Positions 37,735-48,759 are shown, numbered from the stretch's first letter. The stretch: 64,000 nucleotides of DNA from Daphnia pulex (GCF_021134715.1 NC_060017.1:2294001-2358000), one strand, 5' to 3'. Made by a program: numbers and translations. Notes: a model not told the origin generated them from the sequence alone.

Positions 37735-37995
37735 GTCCCTTTACTCACGCCTGCTTCTTGACGCCCGCCTATGCCTTGACTGGTGCCTCCTCTCGCGTCT
37801 CATTTCACGCCTCAGCAATTCAACAACATCAGGATCCAAGATTTAAACATCGGGAGGATTTGGAGGTTCAACTATAGCTTGGATAGCTTGGGGCTTTAGA
37901 TAGACGTCTTATGTCTCACAAGAAAAATTATGAAATACTCGATCAAATTGGATGCTGCAGTACGGGCATGTCCAGCTTACCTCACACCAACTAAG
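37735..37995 (-). pseudogene. Topors-like RING E3 ligase fragment, copy 2
   Basis: Diverged direct repeat of 37082-37405. It reads SLSWCEVSWTCPYCSIQFDR then VFHNF, followed by a similar arginine-rich block (CGCCTC/CGTCTC-type codons on the plus strand). As in copy 1, the N-terminal zinc ligands are missing. The two copies lie about 600 bp apart in the same orientation. Confidence 0.5.
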
Positions 37996-38205
37996 TGACG
38001 GAATTATTCGAATTTGGTCAATCTTTAAACAAGTGTGTTGTTTTAATAGAAACAAAATTTAAATGTTTGTGAAAATATACAATCATTGAAAAATCAAGAA
38101 TTCCTGGGCTTTGCCAGCTGAACAAAGATAACTTTTTTTTCAATTATAACGGCATGTTTGAGTTTGTCGAATGAGTTTTTTTCGAGTTGGACTAGTTTCT
38201 TCACA

Positions 38206-41200
38206 TCAAAAAATTTCCTTCAAGTCATCAATAGATAACTTTCCATTACTTAAATTTCCCGAGAGAACTTCGTTAGCCAATCTCAACGTCTTCTCTTGAA
38301 TTTTGACTAGACCATCTTCCACAGTTCCTCTTGTTACAAAGCGATGTACGTGAACGGTTTTTTTTTGTCCGATACGATAAACTCGGACAACCGCTTGGGC
38401 CTCCAGTTGTGGGTTCCAATGCAAGTCGGCTAAAAAAATATGATTGCCTCCTATGAGGTTCAACCCCACTCCACCAGCAGACAATGACAAAAGTAGCACC
38501 TAAAAAGAGTAACTTGTTTAAACATTCGTTTACCAATTAAAACAATAAAATATTACGGGTGGTCCTTTTAAATTGCAGTTGAAGTCCTCAACAATGTTTG
38601 TTCGTTCTTGAATATTAACGCTTCCGTTAATGGATTGACATCTAATAGAATTTCGCTCAAAGTGCTTCATAAACAAATCATAATCAAAAGTTTGGTCCAC
38701 TGCGAGACTACTACTGCCTTTTCTTTCCTCTTGACTGCGCAAGTCACCCCGTCAACAATATGCTGCATTTTTGTGCTTTGATTTTTCTGGTCAAACGTTT
38801 TTGGGCTGCTTGTGGATAGGTCCAAAATTGTTTTACGCAAATTTACGTCTCCAACAAGTGACTGGGGTTCGATGTCAATTCCGTCTTCCAAAACGGGAAC
38901 TTCCGTGATGGCAAGGGAAGCATGGCAACAAACTTGTCGAAGTCGCAATAAGTGAACGAAGATTTTTTCCATGTCCCTCTTTTCGCTCAGGGCCTTGCGA
39001 GATGCAGTAATAGTATCTTCTGGTAGATTAAGTCTTCTTCTCGCGTCAAAATTACTTCATGGTTATGAACGTTTCTAAAAGGCAATAGTAAATAAGTACA
39101 GAAAACCTAAGAAATTATTTAATCATATACTTGGCGGGTAGGTCAACAAGCGGAGTATTGCTACTATCCTTGGATTGGCCTTTCGTCCGGCGCAAGAGTA
39201 TAGCTTCAGTAATCAATTTCAGACGCTCTTTCCTTTTATCATTGGTAACGTCAGCAGCTGTTATCCACTTTTACCATACCTGCATTGAAAAAAATTAGCT
39301 TTTGTCTCGGCTTTTGTACATTATAGGCACAATTGAAACAATATGTATGCATACCGAGAGATCATTCAATGGCGAAAAACCAATGAAACGTAATAGAGAA
39401 TAGAAGTCTGATTGATTGTTCTGAACTGGAGTCCCAGTTACGGCCCAACGCTTTCGAGCGCGAATTCGAGATACTGCCAACGAAATCGCAGCATTAGGAT
39501 TCCGCACCGTATGGGCTTCGTCCAGAATTATTCTTTCAAATTCGAACTTCAATAAAACGGACACACTCTTAGAACTAGCACCACCGACATCGTCACCATC
39601 TATTTCCCGTTGAGCTGTCTAAATTGAAATATAGGATGAATATTTTAGTTTTAATTACAAATTAAATGCTAACGGCAGTTTACTTGATAAGTCGTTATGA
39701 CTACATCGTACCTACTGATGTAATTTAGAATCCAATTGGTTGCGATAAGACCCGTGATAAATGGCAACCTTTAAACAGTTCTTTTTACAGCGACGATGGA
39801 TTTCATCTTCCCATTGACCTGCAAACGTTTGATCGAAACAAAAAACATTTTCACGATTGATTAGAAAAAAAAATGTTAAATTTCACTTGTCATCACGGGA
39901 TTTAGTATTTGAATTGGCAACGATTTGTTTTAACTCCACAGAATCAATACCTTATATAAAAAAAAATCCCTGATACAAATATTTTCATTTATGCTAGATT
40001 GACGATACGTAATTAATTTATATGGGTAACACATTGATAACACGGTTCTGATTGATATAGGACCTCAAAAATGTTCTGAATGCAACAGCATTCAATGCAA
40101 TTTTATTTCAAAAATAAAGGGAATTTTCGCTTACCTACGAAACTAGGAGGGCAAACAATTAATGTTCCTGTACATCTATTCATTGCAGCTGTGTTGTAAG
40201 ATGTTTCACTCAGTGAAGTTACAGCTAATTCCTTGTGTCGAAGGATCAACGCAATGAGGATTATGGTTTTCCCCATGCCCATATCATCGGCCAGAATGCC
40301 ACCTAACAAAATTTTTAATAAATTAGTTAGTGCGAAATTTCTGTTAAATATTTATGATCTACCTGCGGGATCTTCGTTTTCACGGAATAAAAGCCATTTT
40401 AATCCCGTCTCTTGATGCGGCAAAAGCGAAACCGTTAGTTGTGCTGTAGTGACTTCCTTGTCCGATGGTTTGGGACGGTTCGCCAAGGACCGATGAAAAT
40501 TTTTGAAAACTATTTGCTCCGCAGACATTTTTTCCCGATGCTGCATTTCAATAAATTTAAAAAAAGAATAAGAAAAACCTCTGCTTTAGCTTGATATGCT
40601 ACCTGATCGATTTGCAACTGCTTCTGAATTTTTAGTCGAGCCATGGCAGGGGAGCTCACAGCCAGTGAAAGTTGTGATGGGGCAAATCCATTTTTACGAG
40701 TGAAATCAATTCTTTCAGATAGCGCCCGAATTTTTTCTTCAAGTTTAGCTCCTCCGTCTTTCATGTATACTGTGATGGGTATTTTCTTGAGTTTTGCAAG
40801 CTCAGAAACGGCAGATGCCATCTCTTCGGCTGAAAATGGAGTCATATTAGGAATTTCGCCGGAACTTGTCGAAAGTTCGGTTAGTTTGTCTGCCTCAGGT
40901 TTTTGGACTTCTCTTCCGTCAGTTAATGTCTTACATACCTAAGATATTAAACAAAAATATTTTCAAAATTTATAAAAGGAGAATAATATGACTAAAAACT
41001 TACTTCATTGATGTCAAGTGTATTAATCTTTGACTTATTTCCTGAACAAGTAACTGAATCCATTGGCGACCGAATCATTGGAACCAAGCCGGCATTTGCT
41101 GCACTTTGCATGATGGCCGTAGCAGGGGTCACTCTCAGGCAGGTATCATTTATTGATGTGGCCGCGACATGACCGTCATGAACATTGTTCGGCTTAACTT

Positions 41201-41400
41201 TCAAAATAGATCTGGGCTTTACAGCTCGATCGGAATCCGTTGTTCTGGATAATTGGCAATCACACATGAAAAGGAAATGAATGCGAGTTCTAAACGAAAG
41301 ATAAACAATAAATAACGCAAGATTTACCCCGTTCACTGCAAATAAATTAGACAAAGTTCCAGAAGTTCCTGGAAAGGGTATGATGGGTCTTTCCGCTAGA
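38206..41400 (-). pseudogene. Ttf2: TTF2/lodestar-like SNF2 ATPase, probably a recent pseudogene
   Basis: TTF2 is a SNF2-family ATPase that releases RNA polymerase II transcripts. Minus-strand exons give: N-terminal linker (41400-40606), LLPHQETGLKWLLFRENEDP (40545-40363), GGILADDMGMGKTIILIALI and TLIVCPPSFV (40303-40137; Walker A), GQWEDEIHRRCKKN...YHG (about 39820-39715), YDVVITTYQ (about 39690), ILDEAHTVRNP and RWAVTGTPVQNNQSDFYSLL (39610-39350; motifs II-III), LITEAILLRRTKG (39279-39140), HLLRLRQVCCH and VVVSQWTKLL (about 39080-38690), SINGSV, then [36 protein letters not shown] and DLKEIF, stop (38500-38206). Lesions: a 4-base insertion (39711-39714), an in-frame TAA (39271-39273), and frame breaks near 39010 and 38690. 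The motif VI Asp of the usual QACDR is replaced (QAVVR). Ordered exons argue that it decayed in place. Confidence 0.8.
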
Positions 41401-41474
41401 TATTTTGGAAAGAAAGATAAATAAACAAGCATTGATTGATAATTGATGAGAATTGAATAAGAATTGATGATAAG

Positions 41475-41645
41475 CATGATTGCCTCCTATGAGGTTCAAA
41501 CCAACTCAGACAATGACAAAAGAAGCACCTAAAATGAGTTTCTTGTTTTAACATTCTTTTACCTACTAAAAACAGTAAATATTACCAGTGGTCCCTTTAG
41601 ATTGCAGCTAAAATCCTCAACAATGATCAAGTCATAATCAGGGCT
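41475..41645 (-). pseudogene. short duplicate of the TTF2-like C-terminal region
   Basis: Closely resembles 38440-38690 of the same gene, sharing ATGATTGCCTCCTATGAGG, GACAATGACAAAAG and TCCTCAACAATG. It spans the equivalents of the [12 protein letters not shown] exon end, the intron and part of the next exon. Bases are missing where the longer copy encodes the Ala-Gly-Gly run. It lies upstream of the longer copy's first recognised exon. Confidence 0.7.
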
Positions 41646-41789
41646 AAATTAATAGACCATAATTTCAACCACCACACCACCAGGACTGATTTAATCAAAG
41701 TGGACCTCCACTTCCACCTCCGGTCAGAGGTACTTTCATGATTTTAAGTTTATGTAATGTAATGTTAACTATAATTATTCGGATCGGTA

Positions 41790-42375
41790 CTATGGCATGG
41801 GGTGGTCCATAAACTGTAACATAGGGGACTGAACGCTACTGAACGTTTTCGTGTGGACAAATTTTTGACTTAAGGCATAAATCACATGGGAACATGGGAA
41901 CAACCATTTTCTTCCATTCCTTTTTTGAGTTTCAGAGACTTTGGATTTGCCAAATGCTGTCTTTATTTTGCTTGTGGTTTGTGGAGAGCTTTTGTAGCTT
42001 CTTGGGCTATGGTTTTCCAAAAACCATAATATTTATTTTATTTTGATTCTGTGGGATATCTTTATGAATGCTGAGCCCCCCTTTTTGTTGAAGTTTTTTG
42101 TGAGGTGTTTGGTACTTTGCTCTTTCCTGTAGCTCTGGCTCTGATTCTTCTGCAGAAGCGTCTCCCTCATCGCTCGATTTTGATTCGATGCATGACAATT
42201 CCTCTTGTTCTGGTGTCTGCACTAATTCTTCTGCAGACGTTCCCGCAGCGCTGGCGTTTATAACTGAATTAGCTTGATCCTCACGAGCCCTGACGAATGC
42301 ATCAAAAGCCTCTTCAGGATTGTCATTTGCCATAATTTCTGCAAAATTTGCAGCGACTTCTTCACCCCCGAGGTA
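41790..42375 (-). CDS. acidic exon(s) of unknown protein, possibly TTF2-like N-terminus
   Basis: Frame 42375-42007 encodes NPEEAFDAFVRAREDQ followed by a Ser/Glu-rich acidic stretch (SSDEGDASAEESEPELQE). It ends near KINIMVFGKP, and a second frame 42020-41790 continues with SPRSYKSSPQTTSKIKTAF. The change of frame at about 42010 could be a splice or a lesion. Unrecognised family. Its position and strand fit an upstream part of the TTF2-like gene, whose N-termini are poorly conserved. Confidence 0.35.
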
Positions 42376-42699
42376 TAAATTTATTTCCTATTTAGGACTG
42401 AAATAGTTAAATAGAGCGATTAATTTTTTTACGATTAGGATGATTTGTTGAAGTTAACAAATGAGCATCGGCCATCTTCTCATTGTTTTGAGAATCTGGT
42501 GAGTCAGCTATTTTCACAGCTTTGACTTCTTTTGAGTGAACAAGTTGTTTTGGTTTGCTTCTGCTCTTAAATTTTTACGCAATAATTTCTCGGGATTGTA
42601 TCCTTTGAACAATTTTTCCACAGGACTATACCCTGATTCAATGTGATGACATGATACTCTTTAGGACCGGAGGCATTCACTTATTGTTCACCTAACGTA

Positions 42700-43411
42700 A
42701 AAAAATCCTTTTACATCATCAGCAGTATCAGGGAATAAATTTCCGGCGTATTGGGAATGAGATTTTTCAGGGTCACAAGTGAATCTTTTCTTCTGTTGTG
42801 TTTTAGTTTGACCCTTGAAAAAATATTTCCGGATCCGGATTCTCTTGATTATGGGTCTGGTACCTGATGATGCCTTCGTTAGGGGTCACAAGATAAAACT
42901 TAGCATCTTCAACGACATTGTTTGGAAGTCCTGTGAGTAAAGTGTGATTTTTAAATTAAGATCTACACTTTCCTTTACTCTGTTAAAAATTTCCTTTACC
43001 TCTTTGACTTGTTTTTTCTATTTCATCTTGATGTGGAAAATTAGGAGCAACTTTTAAATCGATTCCTCCACTTTCATGAGGATTTCTTCCTGTCATCTGC
43101 CTCCAAAAATTCGACAATGTTAGAACTTTTGCTGGATTTCTGTTTAAAATCCATTGATTATCATCGGTATATTTTTTTATGAGAGGTCTTTTATCAACAG
43201 ACTTGATTCTTTTATCTGGCTAGAATGAAGAAAAAAAATCACCACCTCCTTTTGTTCCAGAGGTCTCAATATTCAAATTAGAGTCCCAAACAGCGCCGCT
43301 TTTTCTCGATTTTCCTGGCGAAACCGATGGTTCCCTTATGGTGGAAGTCCGGGCACGCGTTGAAGGCATTTGCTGGAGCAACTTTTTAAAGAGGGAAAAA
43401 GAGTTTTCCAA
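42700..43411 (-). CDS. unrecognised exon-like ORFs next to the bacterial insert
   Basis: Minus-strand open stretches: 43411-43220 (starts MENSFSLFKKLLQQMPS, then RKSGAVWDSNLNIETSG), about 43215-43010 (DNQWILNRNPAKVLTLSNFW and GGIDLKVAPNFPHQ), about 42935-42860 (LPNNVVEDAKFYLVTPNEGI) and about 42800-42690 (KKRFTCDPEKSHSQYAGNLF). Codon use and the intron-like gaps suggest exons of a host gene, perhaps the 5' part of the TTF2-like locus. I recognise no domain. The bacterial sequence starts just upstream of the first ATG. Confidence 0.35.
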
Positions 43412-43424
43412 TGAGAGCGTCTTT

Positions 43425-44181
43425 TAAAATGGACCCTCTCCCTTCGTGAAGCTGAGCTCCAAAAAGCCCGGGCTAACCTCCAGGCAGGCAGGCAGAGGCA
43501 TTTCAGCGGATGAAAAAACTTCTACCCACAAAAGCCATCAGCAAAAAAAATTTTTGATGACGCAGAAGGAAATTTTCTTTCCGCCTTCTGTGGCTGTAAA
43601 ATCCGCACAGGCTGATAACATCCAAGTAAAACTCTCCCATGGCTCCCATTATAGGTATTGCATCCGATGCTTATCTCATTGAATGATCCCTAAAGAAAAC
43701 TCATTGTTAAAAAAAAATTGTCCAATTAGACCCCATTCAGATTAACTTTGAAATCTCTGACAAGGAGACGAAAGTCTTTATTTCCCTATCAGACGACTCT
43801 CTTTATCGTTGCGTCGGTCGTCTGACATTATTTGATCCGCTGATTGATCCCAAAACGGGAACCTCCCCTCTTCAAGCCTATTTTCCTAATCCCAATAATC
43901 TATTGAAAGTGGGTCAATTTGTGCGCGTTCATCTGCAATGAAGGGTAATCCCGGACGCTCTTTTGGTTCCAAGACGTTCAGTATTTGAAGGGGCAAAAGG
44001 ACAATTTGTTTTTGTGAAAACTCACGACAATAAAGCCGAAATGCGAATTGTGGAGGGACGAGCTTGGGGAGACAATTTTTTCTCGTCACAAAATGCAGAA
44101 GAGGTTGTCGTTGATGGTGTGATGAAATTTCAAAAGGGATGTCCTCTTAAATTTATTCTTTTTGTGAAGAATCAGGTCCAG
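43425..44181 (+). pseudogene. bacterial RND efflux membrane fusion protein (AcrA/MexA type), truncated and decayed
   Basis: Periplasmic adaptor of a tripartite drug-efflux pump. The sequence starts inside the coiled-coil hairpin (LREAELQKARANLQAG, then LLPTKAISKKNFDDAEGNF) and continues through the beta-barrel (VFISLSDDSLYRCVGRLTLF, GTSPLQAYFPNPNNLLKVGQ) and C-terminal domain (LLVPRRSVFEGAKGQFVFVK). The N-terminal third and lipoprotein signal are absent, so the insert begins mid-gene. Frameshifts occur near 43510 and 43570, and a TGA follows GQFVRVHLQ near 43940. It lacks introns and is followed at once by the pump gene, as in acrAB-type operons. Confidence 0.85.
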
Positions 44182-46443
44182 ATGTTTTCGAAATTTATAT
44201 ATTCATCGTTCTATTTTTTTCGGTGGTTATCTTTATCATCCTGACCATGACAGGTCTTGGGTTAATGTACACCATGACCGTTTCCCATTTTCTAGACATT
44301 TCACCCCCAACAGTGGTGATCAGCAGTGGAACCTATCTAGGAGCGATATTGCTGAGGCTGGAGAAAAAACTGTGACAGTCCCTATGGAAACAAAAATAAA
44401 TGGAGTTGAGGACATGATTTACATGTCTTCCGTTTCTACAATTAACGGCATCAGCGAAACGACCGTCACTTTTGATGTATGGTCCAAGACCGAAATGGCG
44501 GTCGTCAATATCCTGACGCGGAATAATCTGGCAGTTCTGCCATCTGAGTTGATAAAAAAGGCCTTTCCATCAGTAAAAAAACCCCGAATATTCTTGAGTA
44601 ATTTGTTTCGAATCCCCCGACGGCCACTTTGACGAGATTTATTTAGCCAACCAAGAAAAATTACCCCCAAGGCCACCATCAAGGCCATGGAAGACGTTAT
44701 CAGCCATGTGCTGATAGCCATTGTGTGCGTTTTATGTTCTGTGTTTATTACTGTTGCTTTTTGGGGAGGCTTGACGGGAAAATTGTATTAATTTGCCATT
44801 ACCATTGCCGTGTCGATGGTTATTTCAGGGTTTTTAAGCCCTGCTTTATTAGCTCTTCTCTTAAAGCCAACATCCAAGCATTCAAATGTTTTATTCCAAA
44901 CCTTTAATGCCTATTTTGAAAAAGCAGTCCATCACTATAGTTGTGCCGTTGTCCATACAATCAAACGTTCTTGAATCACTTTTTTGCTTTTTGGTGGGCT
45001 GATTGTTGTGGGGTTGGGCTTGTTTTAAAATACCCTGATTAGCTTCGTTTCCGAAGAACATCAAGGATACGTTGTGGCTCTTGTAAAAATGCCTGAGGCT
45101 TCCTCACTCAACCACTCCTTTAAGGTAACGGAAAGGCTCGAAGCGATGGCACGAGATATTCCCGGGTAGAACACACCATCAGCCTGATTGGGTTTTATTT
45201 CTTGACGGGACAGCTGAAGCCAATCTTTGCCTCTTGCTTTATTCGACTCAAAGATTGGAAGAATCCTCCAGAAAAAGAACACACAAAAAAATTTAAAAAA
45301 ATTCCATCCAAAGTTTCTCAGATTCACGAAGGACTTGTTTTAATCTTTAATCCACCGTCCATTCCAGGGCTTGGAGAAATGGCGGGCGCAGAATTTTTAT
45401 ATCGACTCTCGCGGAGGGACAGGGCTCCTTCAATCCCTCCAAGAAGCGACTCAAAAATATCTTCAAGAAGCACAATACCTTCCAGAAATAGCCCAAGTGT
45501 CGACAACCCTTAAAAGCAATGTTTCTCAGTTTTTTGCCAACGTTAATCGTGAAAAAGCTAAGAGCATGGGTGTTGGACCATATCTTTATGACCTTAAATG
45601 CTTGTTTGATGGGGTTTTTATGAGAATAATTTTAACTGGTTAGGGCGGATCTTAAAAGTCAAAATTCAGGGCGAAGAAGATTTCCGTTCAAATGCTAAGA
45701 GTCTCGAAGTGTATGTGTTGCGCTCTCGAACAACACAGGTCATGATCCCCCTCAGTATAGCCTGTGTACTTTTGAGCGAGTGACAGGCCCAGAAATATTC
45801 GATCATTTCAATGGCTATACAGCAGCCTATATAAATGTTTTATTGCTCCTTAAGCAGGGTATAGCTTTGGTCAACTGGTGGAGTCTTTGAAAAAACTAGC
45901 TCTCAAAAATTTACCCTCTGAAATGAACCTCTTCTAGACAGGTTATGTTAAACAATCAACAAAATTTTAATCGAAAGCGGTTTTTGAGTTTATTTTTGGC
46001 TTTATTATGATGGTGCTGATTTTGGCCGCTCAATACGAAAAAATTCTCCTACACTGTTCTGTCTTGTTGTCGATTCCCTTTGGTGTGCTGGGAGCTTTAG
46101 TTGCTGTCATTTTAAGGGGTCTTGAAAATGATATTTATTTTTAAATAGGCCTTCTTACCCTCATCAGATTGTGTGCTAAAAATGCCAGCTTAATTGTCAA
46201 ATTTGCGATTCTTGGGTGAGAAAAAGAGGGGCTTTCGATTGTGGCGGCTGCGATCTACGCCGTTTGAATCCGCTTACAACCCATCTTAATGACCTCTCTT
46301 GCCTTTATTCTGGGAGTTCTTCTCCTTTGTCTCAGTCATGGCGCAGGTGCTGCCAGCCGGAATTCCATTGGAACAGGTGTTTCAGTAGGCATGGTGGCCG
46401 CCATTTTTATGGCCATATTTTTTATTCCGCTTTTTTATAAGTG
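44182..46443 (+). pseudogene. bacterial RND efflux pump (AcrB/MexB, HAE1 type), decayed with internal deletion
   Basis: Inner-membrane proton/drug antiporter. Pieces in order: N-terminus MFSKFI, then SPPTVVISS, NGVEDMIYMSSVSTINGISE and TVTFD (44182-44490); a jump to [18 protein letters not shown] and FAITIAVSMVISGF (44670-44830); SEEHQGYVVALVKMPEASSL (about 45050); IFNPPSIPGLGEMAG with an altered frame (45345-45390); MMVLILAAQYEKILLHCSVL and LSIPFGVLGALVAVIL (46000-46130); and [20 protein letters not shown] (46370-46440). Length is about 2.26 kb against about 3.1 kb for intact genes; roughly 275 codons are missing between about 44600 and 44660. There are many stops, for example TAA at 44789-44791 inside LTGKLY*FAITIAV. 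Confidence 0.9.
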
Positions 46444-46519
46444 ATGAGTTCAGCATTTAAGTGAATTCATCAGAAATCTATCTTTCCGTCTTTTAGTCCA
46501 TAAGGATTCTGCCCCATGA

Positions 46520-47545
46520 TCTGAGGAACGTTTTCTTTAGGATCTGTGATGCTCTTAAGTGCTTGCACTGTAGGGCCTGATTATGTCCCTCCGGTTGTGG
46601 AGACTCCCTCTCAATCGAAAGTGTCTTTGAAGGAAGCGGGCACTTATGCTTCCTTGGAATGGTGGAAATCTCTTGAAGATCCCCAGCTTAATAAAGTGAT
46701 TGAGACAGTCCTTCGTGAAAATCAAGACCTGAAAATGGCTGTTGCACGCATTGAAGAACACCGAGCCGTGGCGTCAAGGAAAGTGCCCTTTTACCCGCCA
46801 TAGACCTTTCAGGAAATGCAACCCATAATTATTTAAAGAAAAATGCGCAGACAGAAGCCGGAGTACTGTCTTCCTAAGATGACTCTATAATTCCTTTAGT
46901 TACAACGCTTCCCAAGTGACGGGCTTGCTATCTTATGATATTGATTTTTGGGGAAAGATCCGCCGCCAAGGAGGAGAAGTCGCTTTTGCATATCTGATGG
47001 CGCAAGAAGAAAACCGCCAAAACCTGATTCTTTTTCCTTATTCGCTAATGTAGCCCAGTGCCCCAGTCCTATATAGGTCTTTTGGCTCTTTATCATCAAT
47101 TACAAATTGTGCGGGAGGTTCAAGCCAATCGAAGAACTGAAAGTTCAAAAATCCAGAATCCAACATGAAAAACTGATACAGGTTTCGGTTTGGCTTGTAC
47201 TTAGATCTTGAATTAAAGCAGGCAGAATCAGAAACAGCCCTTTCAGCCGGGCAAATTCCTCTTTTAGAAAAAAATCGCCCAAAAGGAAAACGCCCTTTCC
47301 GTTTTGCTGGGACGCAATCCTCAAGAAATTCCACGCGGCCGATCCTTTGACACCCTTAAAAAAACTAGCCTGGAAAGTGCCGTCTTTACCTTCCAAGTTA
47401 CTGAAAAGACCCGATATTCATAAAGCGGAAAACTTAATCCAAGCCAACAATGCGTAGATTTGCGTGGCTAAGGAGAACTATTTTCCACAAGTCAATCTCA
47501 TCGGTGTTCTGGGATTAGGGTCCGTACAATTCAAACGCTTGTTTG
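46520..47545 (+). pseudogene. bacterial outer-membrane efflux lipoprotein (OprM/NodT family), truncated and decayed
   Basis: Outer-membrane channel partner of RND pumps. It starts with a lipobox-like LLSACTVGPDYVPP (46546-46590), then LEWWKSLEDPQLNKVIETVL and NQDLKMAVARIEEHRAVASR. After frame breaks come LLSYDIDFWGKIRRQGGEVA (about 46930), QAESETALSAGQIPLLEK and ALSVLLGRNPQEIPRG (47215-47345), and RPDIHKAENLIQANNA, then AKENYFPQVNLIGVLGLGS (47405-47525). Similarity stops about 100 residues before the usual C-terminus, so the insert ends mid-gene. Stops and indels are frequent. The spacing after the pump gene matches a three-gene operon. Confidence 0.88.
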
Positions 47546-47560
47546 ACAGACGTTGTTTGA

Positions 47561-47628
47561 AAAACGGGGAGAAGAGGGAATATGGGAGGAATGGGAGGGA
47601 CTCCCATTCTCCCTCTTCTCCCCGTTTT
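47561..47628. repeat. large imperfect palindrome at the right edge of the bacterial insert
   Basis: A 28 nt left arm (47561-47588, beginning AAAACGGGGAGAAGAGGG) and right arm (47601-47628) are inverted repeats with about two mismatches and a 12 nt loop. The sequence following is no longer recognisable as bacterial efflux protein. It could be a MITE relic, a hairpin at the integration joint, or a bacterial terminator-like structure. Confidence 0.85.
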
Positions 47629-47639
47629 GCCCTACCAAG

Positions 47640-48755
47640 AGACGGCGCCATGCTGCGTTGCCAGATAAATCGGCTAAATAAAACAGATGTGAAAGAGCCC
47701 TATACGAGCGTATACTGTAAGCAAGTAAGGTTTTTCAGTCAGGGGCACCCTTCAATGAGCTCTGATTTTGTTCAAATTTTGAACATAAGCTCTTCTTATA
47801 ATCACCATTTTCCTGTTTAAACCCCGAAAGTGTAATTATAATTCGTTAAATATATAAATAAATTAAATAATGCTAAAACGGTACAAAAAAATCTTTTTTT
47901 GAGTCGGGGCAACGGGGGCACCCCTGAATAAAAAATTTTTGAAGAAAAAATAATTTGCCTTTTTTAAGGTCATAACACACCCCGATCTCGTTCCCCAAGA
48001 TGAAATTCAAAAATTCGATAAAAATGGGATACCCTAGGCACATCTAGCGTTCGAAATTGAAACTAAAAATATTCCAACTTTGCAAGAATTTTGTCAAATT
48101 TGACACGAATTGACCCAAATATTCGTGAATATTCACAATGGATATTCATGAATCCGGAAATGAATATTCAGGTAAATTTCCATGAATATTTACCCAAAAA
48201 TATTACAATTCAAATGAATATGAATTTTAATTTTTCCAATTCGAGTTGAACTATATTCGAAAAATCTCAAAAAATGCAATTCAAGTTGAATCGATTCGAA
48301 TCAAACGCAATTCGGGTGGGAGCGCTACTCGACGGTCGTTTTATTAAAAATATAATTGTTTCAACAAAAATTGTGTCGGGGCATACATCCTATTGCTACT
48401 TTCACGTAATAATGCATCATATGTGTATTTTTTATTTTTTATTTTTCATAGAAGGGAAAATACATGAACCATTATTACACAGCCGTTAATATCCACAATG
48501 TGTTTATTTTTTACATCTTCGGTGACTCCTCCTGTTGACGGAAAAGAAAGATTTATTTCTCCGTGTTTATTTTTACAATTCCAAAACTTTGCGTATAGCA
48601 AATGAGACTGTAGCCTAAATATCAATTGAGCTTTCTAAAACTCGGTATTTTTTTTCAAAATAATGCACACCGCTCGTATGGTTAAAAAAATGGTCAACTT
48701 TTATCCGATTTTTCAAACTTGTAGGCTGTAGAATTTTTCTGAAAAATCTGGTTTT
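47640..48755. other. intergenic, AT-rich, with dispersed ATTC/GAAT motifs
   Basis: No gene recognised. Between 48100 and 48310 the motif GAATATTCA and its half sites (ATATTCGTGAATATTCAC, GAATATTCATG) recur many times, giving a self-complementary cluster. GGGGCACCC occurs near 47742 and again near 47909. Confidence 0.5.
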
Positions 48756-48759
48756 ACTT

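Noticed and set aside
43425..47545. Interpretation of the efflux segment as a working operon or plain contamination
   Set aside because: Both ends are truncated mid-gene, with a large internal deletion and many stops, so it cannot make a pump. Host-like sequence on both sides and its decay argue against a contaminating read, though junction reads are needed to be certain.
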